The notes beneath the pieces were generated by a model. That model worked only from the letters and a program-made list of their open reading frames with translations. It was not told the origin of the DNA and did no database searches. A stretch of 62,134 bases of DNA, taken from NCBI RefSeq assembly GCF_001949145.1, contig NW_019091406.1, positions 296,176 through 358,309 of the forward strand, read 5' to 3'. This document shows positions 46,301 to 58,300 of this stretch, in pieces; position 1 is the first letter of the stretch; the number at the start of each line of letters is the position of its first letter. Source of the stretch: Acanthaster planci (lineage: Eukaryota; Echinodermata; Asteroidea; Valvatida; Acanthasteridae). Both the position numbers and the translations under genes were made by a program.

Positions 46301-49300
46301 AGAAAATGCTCATGGAGATTCAGGGGACTTATTTTCATCTCTTCTGGTTGCAAACTTGCACCAATCAAGTAAAGTTGGACTCATGCTGATTCAGGTTCAG
46401 GGGCCATAGTCTCATTGCCTGAGGTAAAAATATGCACCAATCAAGTGGACAGACACCTGCTCATTTGGATTCAAGGGGCAAATTTTTACGGTCCAAGGTC
46501 ACAAACTCATGCCAGTTAAAATAGCTGGGTGCCCGCTTATACAAATTCAAGGGCCCCATTTTCATTGCCTCAGGTCAGAAACTTGCATCAATCAAAACAG
46601 TTGGATACCTGACTACCCCTATTCAGGGGCCACATTTTCACACCCCGTAAACTCTTGAGGGCAGCGCTGCTTCCAGGCCCAATTTCATAGCATCGCATAA
46701 CGGTTAAGCTGTACTGACCATAGCCGAAAATGATCCTGGTGCCTAAGCCCTATTCTGTGGCCTGGACGGCTGATAGTTCCAAGTGCCTAGAGATTTGTAT
46801 TATTACGTCACAGATTCAAGAAGCTTCTTTCCTGCAGGGTTAACCTTGATGTCACTCTGCTTTTGTTATCAACAGATGGAGGTTTTCATAGCACAAAATC
46901 GGATGGTAAGCAATGCTTTGAAATGCTTTGAAATTGTTCACTGATCATGCTTACATCGTGCGATTCAGGGTAGGGGTTGCCCAGCTCACAAAGTATCACC
47001 GTTTTGTTGTCTGGCAGCTGGTTACATCGGGAGCCAATGTGCTACAAAGAAACAGCAAAAGACAGAATATGTTGGAAGTAGGTTACATGACAAAAAAATC
47101 CTGGAAAGTGCGGAAGGCACTTTGGCTCGTAAGCTTGAAGAAACCTGCAAAGTTGGCAACACCGCTTCAGAGGTGGAGGGAAAATCCAACCGAATTGTTA
47201 TTACCAGTCTGGTTTCTCCAATAGTTGCACATGTAGTGGTAAATAAAAAGAATTAAACCACGCATCAAGAAATTATTTTTATAAAAAGCGCATTAGATAT
47301 GTAATACAAAACTGCCGGAAACTGCTTGCTGACTACAATGACCTAAAATACAATTCTCAAAATATGGAGGGCCTGACGTTTCGATCCTAGCAGAATCTTT
47401 CTCAAAGGCAAAAAACATCATTAGACACATAAAATTTGAGTGGTGCAAAATCTGTAACTCACCATTTGAAAGCAGAGACTAACAAACGAACACTTAAACA
47501 GAAAAGAGCAAACACAAATACAGCAAACCAATGGGCAAACAAACAGATAGACCAACAGACTAACCAACAGAGAGACACAGTGTGTCTCACAGATGGAGAC
47601 AAACCGACAAACAGAATACAGATACAATCATTAATACATTCTACATCTCAGCACTGAATCCCAGTACATGCACTTGAAGAACATGGTGTCAGTGATTTCA
47701 GATAACCGTGACAAACAACTGATCAAAGCCACTCTAAACCCTCCGAATGTCTTAAAAAAGCAAATATGCTGGGTAGAACCTATGGACGGTAGGGACCGAT
47801 ACCCGATCCATGTGTAAAAAGCCCAAGTTTCCACCTGATTGTAATGAACGCCGATAGCACGCAACCTGTCAAGATGCAGATGGTTGTGAAAAACCAAGTG
47901 CGTGACATCCTTTAACCCCAAGAATGGAAACAAATTGGCACTTTTAACAGCAAAAATGTTTGTATGAAATGCCTGTTATAGTGGCTTTGCATGGTAGCCA
48001 TCTTGCAGGGCAGTTCTTTTGTTCCACAGGGAAACCTCCTTTGTGCAGACCATGTGGAACAAAAGCACTGGCGTACAACACAGCAGCTGTGTAAACTCTC
48101 TATGGGTGGGTACAATACTTCTTGAAGCTCAGAACTGGTACTTCAATTCATTGTATTTCAAATAATGTCAGTGATTTTTATTGACAAATGGGGTTTCATT
48201 TCTTAGCCATACTACGAGCATCAAGCAAGAACACAGTTGTCCGAGACCTTCTCTGACAACTCGACATGTACAAGTGGCAATGTTAAATGAAAAAGTTAAA
48301 TTCAACTTTGCTCGCTCGGAAATCAGATTTTGACAAGATCATGCATCGGGGGGAGGAACTACTCGGCAAAGCTGTCTACAGGGTCAACTTGGGCACCAGG
48401 GCTATAATGGCAAGGGGAATTACCTGCGAGTCCTTGTTGTAGACCAGCATCTCGGGGAAGGTGATGGTTAGCTTGGCGTCGTAGGCCGGCTCCTCCTTGT
48501 TCTTAAGCTCCACGTCCACGATGAGCTCGTTGTGCTCGCCTTTGCGCAGTGTCGGGGGTGTCCTGTGCGACAGGGGAAAAAAAATGGATACCAGTAGTGG
48601 ATCCGGTTTGGGGGATCAAGATACCTTATCCTTTTTCCCTCTTTTCTATTGCTTTTGACTGCTTTTTTAGCCACTTTAAAGACAGGAAATTTCAGTAAAA
48701 ATTTGTCCTGCTCACACATTTCGGTTTACTTCCTCCCTTGACAGGTAATCTCCCCTTTTTTTCACTGCTGGATAGAATACAAACTACTGCTATGCTTTCT
48801 GACTGGTATTCACTGAAAATTGTTACAATTTTCAAAACACTTCCTGCAGAACTCTCTTTTTAGAACTTCACAAATCCAAAGGCAAAGCATAAATTCTTCT
48901 TGAAGGATTCTCTCAAAACTGCAGTCTGATTGTACAGGAGTGGACTCCAAGCAAAGTATTACTTTGTGAGCGGATCCTACAAAAAGAGTCTTCGGGCATT
49001 TTAGTTCTGTGTTATTTTACCTTAGAAAGAGCAAACTGGGGTCACTGTTTTGATGTGCCACTCAGTTGGGCGCCCAAATAGACATGAGCATTGTGTGCAT
49101 CAAAAAGGTTGAGGGCTCCTGGTGATTTATGCGTAATTCTTTTAAAAACTTTCATCTCAGAAGTGACTTCGGCTACTCGTTCTGTTAGGTTGGGTCACAT
49201 TAAGAAAAAGAAAAGAAGCAGGCTTTCTTTTTTTGGTCCTTGAGGTTAAGTTTTGGTACTGAATCCACTGAAACACCAACTCGAAAATTAAGTATTTTAG

Positions 49301-52300
49301 ATTTGACCAATTTGGGACAGTCAGAAAGGAGTCTTCATCTGTGTTACTCTCAGGAGGGAACAGTGGTGGGGAGGGGGGAGTGACTGACCCCTCGAGTCTC
49401 AGGGTGGCACGTAAGTCAAGATCAGTGATACACTTGCCGTCATCTTGGGCACAGGCCTTGATGAAGTCGAGCTAGATATGGGGCAAAAAAAGACAAAGTA
49501 AGAAAAAAGCCGAGATAGTTCTCTATCCTTGCAGTTTGAACATTAGCATGTGTGAGAAAAGTAACAAGTATTCATGAGGTTCAGGCATGCGACTGGCAAA
49601 TCCTTTTGTGAAACGCCAGCCAAACAAGATTTTTGCTTCTCCATGGAATGTCTATGTAAGGCTGTTGTCAACTCTTCCATCACTTAATAAAGGCAAAACC
49701 GACAGGGTTTTTGAGAAACTTGGAATGTCGGGCAGGGCAAAAAAATTCCAAAATTAATTAACATCTCCCCGGTGCAAATCCATCCTTGGAAATAGTTGTC
49801 AGCCAGCCGACACTGGCACCAGCTCGGTGGTTGAGTAGTTAAGATGTCTGCACTAGTAACCAGGAGGTCGTGGGTTCGAATCCCACCCGAGTTCATTTGT
49901 GGTTTTTCACAAGCCTTCATGGGCAAACACTGAGTACACAGTGTTTTTAATGCATGTTGGGCAGGGCAAAAAAAATCCACAATTAATTAAACTTGGAATG
50001 TGCTTAATATTTTGAGGCCAATGGTAAATGAAACAGGCTGTAGTGATGCTAGTGCAGGGTAAATATCAGTTAAGATATAAGATTAATATCAGTCAGATCA
50101 ATATCAGTTAATAGTTACTGTAACTGTTAGTTATTACTAGTGCACATGGGAGATGGATAATGGAATAAGTACATGTAATGTGCTTAGCCAGTCTTACACT
50201 TTGATGTTGACAATGGAGTTCATCTTTGCCTTAGGTCATTATCATCTGGCCAAGCACATCTCATTCATGAAAACCTTTAGAGTCACAAACTCAGTGTTAC
50301 AAAGGATAAACTTCTGACGACTTTGTTCAACAAGTTTATTTTGTTTTCCCTTTCAAACATCCCCCTGGCTATGTTATGGTATGTGCCTCTCGCAAGGCAA
50401 GGAGGTAGTTTGGTACATGTATTTGGATACAGCATGCTCGAGATGGAGGGCGTCCGAGGTCATTTGGACCCACCTGTGATGTCTGCACAATCAGAGCAGC
50501 CCCTGCTGAACTGGGCTGCCAGCTCTTTCCCAGGATACTTTTCTTGAAATACCGAACTGGCTCATTGGCTTTTATGTGTGCACGTGGCACCTACTATGCA
50601 TGTGCCAGTGGCATGGGACATTATCGGCGTCCATTCTCTTGAGCTGTTCTTAAACAGGCATTTAAGGCCTGCCAAGCACATACTTTTTCCAATTCATGAA
50701 AAACTTCCCAGTCAGAAAGGGACAAGTGAAAAACGCAAATATTTCCAATGGTTTTGTTCAACAATTTCACTCGACTGTAACAGTAGTTATTACCCTTTAC
50801 ACCCCTCTAAGCCATGTTGTCTACGCTTCCCGTGAGCTGTTGCTTTATCAACCATTTAAGACAGGCCAAGTGACAGACTCTAAACCAACAGGAATGGCTA
50901 AACCGTCTTGGGTATTTATTTACAGAACAGCCCACTGTAAGTCCTAACAAGTCCATCGCAACTCAGGATAGGTCAAGAGCGACCAAAACTGCGATGAAAA
51001 CATTCCTATGTCATTGATTACTCCCTCCCCTCGTCACTTGTGACACAAAATGTGAAAGGAGTAGTGATTGACTTCTGATGGACTCAACGCCAACACTGTA
51101 TACTAGCAATGGAATTAGATTTCAGCAATCAGCGCAGAGCAAGAATGGTCATATTTATTGAGGGCAAAAAAAGGGAGTCATGCAATCAACAAGCAACCAT
51201 TTCTCCGAACAGGCCCTAACCTCACTCTCAGTGACAGTAAACAAATCAGGTAACCTCCCCACATGTCAATGTCTTGGCTGAAGGAGTGCTAGCCCTGCGT
51301 GACTTGTTGGATGATTTGAATTATTAAATGGCAGTGAGGATCAAACCCTCTGTGTAACTGGATACAAACCGAGTCGATCAACACCCATGCAATTTTGGGG
51401 TAAATCTGAAATCTACCTCCCCTGGAACTGTGAGAATGCACAAAAGTACCCAGCTCTTTTCGGGTTAGGAGTTTAGTCTACCAACCAGTGAACAAGTCCC
51501 AATATATCTGGGTAAATATCAATGGTGTCCAAATTACTTGGCTACAGCTGGATATAACACACAAGACTGTAAAAGCCACTAGCTTGTGGCTCTGTGCATT
51601 TCCCATAGACGCCTGTGTTATTTCAAGCCATAGGGTTATAATTTGTGCGCGGCTTTTATAACATGACAGAGTTCCCATGATCATGGAAAATACTGAACAA
51701 TCCTGGGAAAAAAGTTTCCCTGAAAAGTTACGGAAAATTGGCCAAAAAAAAAAAGGTATCCTGAAATTGTGCCACGTATGGGAGGGAAAGGGGTCATGGG
51801 AAAGTAATGGAATTTGGTGATTACATTTTTGTGGGAACCCTGCATTATCACATCATGGGCTGCGTTCGCGTCTGTCACTCTCGATACTTGGGAAGGGGGA
51901 CAGAAATGGCCTGTTTGTTTCAGGCTGATCTGGATCTCGATCAGCGATCCTAACGCTGGTTCGCACCAGCCACTTTGCGGGTTTTGGTGTCTAAACCAAC
52001 AACGGATCACTGATCATGATCCAGATCCATGTAAAAACAAACACGGCCAAAGTATTGTGTGTGCATTACTCTCAGATCCCATCATGAGCATGGAAATTGT
52101 TAACTTTTCTGCCATCTCAAGATAACCATGCATACTTGAGTATTACCCTGGCCTGCCCGTGAGTATGCTCTCGCTCACTTGCGAGGCACACTCCTGCCTT
52201 TTGAGCATTCAGGAGTACATTTTTGTTAACATGAGTGACACACGTGAACGCAGCCGAGGATGGCATTAATCAGCATTTGTGATGGAAGCCTTGTGCAGTC

Positions 52301-55300
52301 ACCTGGAATATTCGGCTTGAAGATCTTGACTTCTTGGACAGGGCAAAAAAAAGCACAGTGCAGCAAATTGTTAGCACTGTGACACAATGCTCAAAACATT
52401 AAAAAGAAAAATTAGACCAACTACAACAGAAGAGAAAAGAAAGCAGAAAACCCATCCTGAAGCAAAAAAAAAAGAAAAAGAAAAAAGCAACGATAAAACT
52501 TGTACAACTCAAAGCTCAATCGCAACAAATACTCCACCAAAATGGTGCTGTTAATCCAAACAAAATGTGAAGCAAAACAAAGCGGCCATGCTGACGTAAC
52601 AACTGAGATTCTGCCTACTGATTGGCTGAGAGTGGGTCACATGGTATCACCTATTTGTTACTGTTTCACTGTGCACTCCATATTGTGACAGCATCATGCT
52701 GAAGAACGCAGCGTAAGCAAAGCAGCCAACGTGCCGTGCCATTAAAGCAAACCAGAGTTCTGCAGTTATGGGCGCGAGTTGGCCAGAAACATCTTCATCT
52801 TGTCTGGGAGTCTGGGCAATGTACTTGTGACTCTTCATTAAACAGAGGCATTTTTCAGGCATCTTTCCGATTTGAAAAGTAAGACGCCTCGGAAACCAAG
52901 ACAAATCTGTGAATGAGGTATACAGAACTAACACTTCTGGCTCTCACTCAAGGCATATGCCTGCAGTACAACATGCCTTCCGCTGCGGTCTGCTGTGAGC
53001 TATGTGAGCAGCATGTCACTCCAAGTAGTGAACATTTGCACAAAAGCACACGCACCTGCTGTACTTCAGTCCTAAAAGCCACATAGTAATAAAATTAAGT
53101 TCCAAGAGATGCAGAGGGAATCAAACACGAAAAAAGAAGGTTGCATAGTAAAAACTGGAGAGCATTTTGTAACAATATTTCTTTTCTGTCAACAATGGAA
53201 GTTGACTCTGGAAAAGAACTGACAAGATTCAAAACCCAGAAGTAGCACAACCGAAGTCCAAACGGGTGGCTGGGTGGGGGGATGGGGGGGGTTGAGAAGA
53301 AGGGGAAAGGCAGGGTGGGGAATCCTCTAATGGATTCTGTCAAATCTGCAGCACTGTGACAAAGCGTTGCACGTGAAGCGGGGCTCAGATCTGCTTTATA
53401 ATTCAAAGCCAATTTGGACCGTTAATGTTCGCATGTGTCGGCTTGCTGAATGTCTTTTTGTTCTGGACATTACCTGCGCTACGTACGACGGGTCGTAGAG
53501 GCTATTCAGGATGGGCAGCTCATTGATGTCTGGAAGGGGCTCCCCTGGCAAGGGGGGGTCGACGTTGACCTCCCTCAGCCAGTAGGTCAGCTTGAACGGT
53601 ATCTTCCGGAAGATGTCCTTGAATCCCGGCTACAGGAATAAAAACAGCAGGTGACTTTTGGGTAAACAATGGGTAAATAATTCATTTACAGACGCAGGAT
53701 GGATAACTGCCACACCATGAAACACCGTTGTTTGTGTAGAAAGTCTATGAATTGTACACGTTGCTTAGCGTTGCACCAGAAATACATTGCTTTGTGGTCC
53801 AACCGAAGAATGGTGACAAACATCTCAAGAGAGCTTTTGCAGCACTGTGAAGGGGCCACCCAGTCACCTGTTGAAGCTGGACCTCTTTAAAGAGGGCAAA
53901 GAAAGGTGGATAAACAACTCACTCAAGTACACCTGACAGAAATTCATTTGTTTGCCATTTTGCACTCCAACGTACATGTACTCAGGATGACTTTTTTCTG
54001 GAAGTCTAATCATTTAATAGGCAATGGTCGGGCATTTTCTGTTGTTATAAAACGTGTGTTGCAAAATTGTGTCAGAAGGCTCAGGACGACTCATCTTCCT
54101 GATGGCTGTGCTTCTGGAAAAACACACGCAAGCAAAAAATTGGAACAAAATTTATATAACAGTGCAGGTAACTATGGCAAAGGATATTTAAATGAACTTT
54201 ACTTCCATGTTGGGCAAACTGCGTAAAAGCGTTGAGGAAATTGCAACAAGCTACAGAAATTTGTTTACAATTACTTATTTCATAATTAATTACATTAGAC
54301 AAAAAAATCAGGGTCGTATACCATTAAATATAACATGTCCGAAATAAGATTTGATCAAAGACTGTGCATAAAATGCCACCCGGAAAACTGCAAATCCTTC
54401 CTTGAATCCTTGACAGCTCAAACTCACCCTGAGATAGGCAATGTATTCGGTTGAGCGCTTGGGTATCTCTTCGCTCTGTGGCCGGAGATCTAAGGACAGG
54501 TCCCGAATGGCGTAGGAGTCAGTGGCCTCAAAGATGATTCGGGACGTCAGACCTAATGCGCGACGCTCTTCCTCGGCCTCAATGGAATACATGACCTCTG
54601 TGGGAAAACGGAAACGAACAAAGAAACCCAAATGTGGTAAGTAGGGAAAACATTTGACAAAGCGAATGCAGCTTACCGGCTAACAAGTCATGCATTTAAT
54701 GCTTTCTGTGACTGTTCTCTGTATATTTTTGCTCAGCACACAAATTTTCCAAGCAGTATTTTCCGCTCGGCCACTGTGCAAAACTAGGCCCAGAACAGTT
54801 AAGGGAACAAATACGCTTAGCAAAGATGGGTTACCGACCAAGGCACCGAGCAAAGTATACAACTGCAGACCAGTCCGCTGCTCAGTTTTAGCTCCGCGTG
54901 AAAATTCACCCAGCAAGATTCTTTGCTTAGGCGCCTCATGAAACTGGACACAGTTGTGAATGCCGACAGCTGGAACCAGATGGGAAAAAATTCTCCAGAC
55001 CTTGGTATCCAGTTTAAGAAATCCAGATGACCTCTTTGAAAGGACAAGGAGCCGAGTTGAGCTAGAGGACCCTGTCTTGGGGGGAATGGAATTCCTTAAA
55101 TTGAAGCAGGAATATGACAATAAAATAACAGCTGCGCCCCCGAGCTGCTGAGCGCAAAATTAGAAAAGGTCAGCCAACTGAAGGGCACCAGCCAACTTTC
55201 CATTCGGTGTATACTGCTCTCCGACTTATTCCCAGCTGTGTTTTTTTTTGGTACTTTTTTTTAGAACAAGCTTCCTATTGAGCTGCTTACAAAAGCTGCA

Positions 55301-58300
55301 CCCAGGGATAGATGAGCACTTACCAATTGGGGCATCAAAGTTATCTGCGTTGCATATGTACTTCATGCGAACTTGCACATAGAAGCTGAAATTTGATGAG
55401 AAAAATTAGACTTACGTGAGATTTATGACACAATTTTGGCACGCCGATTGGAGCACTGTAGATGTTACATCTTCAAAAACATGTGAGCCAGACCAAGACC
55501 AGAAAGAATCTTGCACAATGGAGGTCAATGGGTACCTTCCACCTTTTTTACCAACTTAATGCCAGTTTCATCTGGACACAGAACCGATCAATTTATCAAG
55601 ACGCTCTGGTGGGACATAGAAAACACATGTAGGATTGATATTCAGATCACCCTCGTTTTATACATACAATCTGTTACATCAACAAAACACCTGTTTTCAC
55701 TGGACGTGAAACGAAGGTGGAAATTTTTCTGTTCTTGGAAGATATTTTCATCAACATGTGTTTATTTTGCTGTCAGATGAGGTACGCCTTGTCAAAAGAG
55801 CATACAGCCATCAAAATGAATCCTTCAAAATCATTCACAAACAATGTTCCTAAGAAATGTTGGCCACTATTATTGTCCAAACAAGATGTTCAAGATGAAA
55901 ACCAAGAATAAAGGAGAGCCTACATGTACTCTGACAAAATGAAGAAAAGTGTGATGTTGTACACAAAGCTACGGAGACACTCCCGGTCTGCCTTGATCAG
56001 CGCATGAATATGCAAACTGTCATTTGCATAAATTCCAAAATGCTACAAGTTCTCTCTTGCACTATTATAAGGGAGGCAGAAAGCCACTCTAACAGGTGCA
56101 TGGAAATAAAGCTGAGCTTCATGTATTCAAGTCTTACAAATCCTCCGGTATGGTTCTCGAAAGTCTAATGAATTCCTCACCGATACGTGGGCTTGCCCTT
56201 GTACTCGGCATTTGTTGCGTTAGCATCTATCTCCGACGTCTGCAGGAGAAGTTCTGCTGTGACATTGATGATGGGCCTGGCCCTACAAAAAACACATGCA
56301 CACAAACCAACAAGCTCAATGTCTGAGGGGAAGAGCCTGGGTCGTTAGTGCACAGATTCCTGCAAGTTAATTCGGTGAACTTTGTCTGTCTGTGCGTGTA
56401 TTTTCTATGGTCACAAGTTTAATTTGAGGTTGTTTAGCTTGTACTTGAGCGAGCTTGTTGCCACAAAGTTTCCTGCCACGGCACGAGGTTTATTGCCCGC
56501 CCATCTGGATGTATCATGGATGCTTACAATGCAATACACACACATTCATGGCTAGTTTGCCGACGTGATTAACTGACTAGCGTTGTGCAAAGTGGTGTAA
56601 ATTGTCCATGATTCTTAAGAATTGTTGCCTGTAGAAATTTTTACAAAGATGAAGGCAAGTTTTTATCACTTTTTGTGGCAATTTTGGGTAGCTTTCGTCC
56701 CCATTCATGCCATCCAATCAGCATAAAAACATTGACCCAGAACTTTTTTTTTTTGCCTAAGTGTGATTGCTATGTTTTCCCACCTAAGGGACATCAGGGT
56801 TCCAACAGACATCTGAAAACCAAAGTCCAACACTTCTTCATGACTAAAATGTGGCATTTTCAATGACACCTACAGCCATTTGGCAGTGAAGAGTTGTATG
56901 GCGATAAAACTGAAAACTTCCACAGCAACTACATGAACTACAGACTGACAAGGATATTCATGTATATGCAGCCTGTAAATCTTTCATTATCGTGTTATCA
57001 CGTCAAAAGCAGTTTAGCAAAACTTCCTCAGGCATAATCTTGATTTCCATGACTTTTCCATGACTTTTGTCTCTCTAGCAGGCTTCAAGGACATCAAATT
57101 TCTCCCACTTTTCCTTGAATTTTCCATGACTTTCTAGGACAAGATTTTCCCCCCAGGATTTTCCATGACGGTGGAAATCCTGGATGCTATGTGTTTTGTA
57201 AAGCATGGTTTGCCCTGCACAAGCTAAAAATTGTTCTTCAGGCTCAGCCATCTCTTCTTGACTTGATTTGCTAATTTGCCGTATAATATACAGATATTGA
57301 CTGCTTTGAGTAGCACAGTTAAACTAGCCTCCTGAAGTGATCCATGGAAACATCTATTTACCCGAGGCCATCTCTTCTTGACTTGATTTGCTAATTTGCC
57401 AAATAACATACAAATATTGACTGCTTTGAGTAACACAGTAAAACTACCCTCCCGAAGTGATCCATGGAAACATCTGTTTACCCGAGGCCATCTCTTCTTG
57501 ACTTGATTGGGAAATAAATACTACTTATGACTACTTCTTACTTCCACTTTTGGCTGCCAGATTTGTCTTTCTGGGCTGCATGCCAAAACAAGGCTTCGCC
57601 AAATGCCACATCAGGACCTACCTGAGAGTGACGATAGTATTAGCTTCAAAGGCCCCGATGCTCAGCTCTGGATACTGGTTCCCGTCCAAGTCTATACCCC
57701 CCGACACCGAGTAACCAAACGCACTGCGATTTTCCCTGGAGGTCTGCAGGTCATAAGGCAGGTCAGAGGGCATGATCTTCTGGGACGCGGGCTGCATTAC
57801 ACCGTCGGGGCCACCCAGGTAGATGTAGACAGCGCCCTCGCCGTTGTTCTCGTAGGGAGCACCAATGGCGATATCTGCAGTGGAGGAAGGCAAATTTTGC
57901 ATTGGCCTCAGTCGGGTTACAACCCACTCGATGCTACCAAGCGGGGCTGAAATAGAGTCCCTTATAAATCAATAGCAAGTCAATAACAGGTCAATAGCAA
58001 GTCAATAGCAAGTCAACAGCCAGCCAACAGGAGTTCAATAGTAAGTCAATAGCAAGTCAATAGCAAGTCAACAGCAAGTCAACAGCAGATCAATAGTAAG
58101 TCAATAGTAAGTCAATAGTAAGTCAATAGTAAGTCAATAGTAAGTCAATAGTAAGTCAACAGCAAGTCAACAGCAGGTCAATAGCAAGTCAACAGCAAGT
58201 CAACAGCAGGTCAATAGTAAGTCAATAGTAAGTCAATAGTAAGTCAATAGTAAGTCAATAGTAAGTCAATAGTAAGTCAATAGCAAGTCAATAGCTCACT

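Noticed and set aside
47436-47657. 73-codon frame rich in Asn, Gln, Thr and Lys
   Set aside because: It comes from a degenerate aacagaca-type simple repeat in an integrin intron.
57603-57950. 115-codon plus-strand frame
   Set aside because: It is antisense to the integrin FG-GAP exon, which has conserved motifs and matched splice phases.
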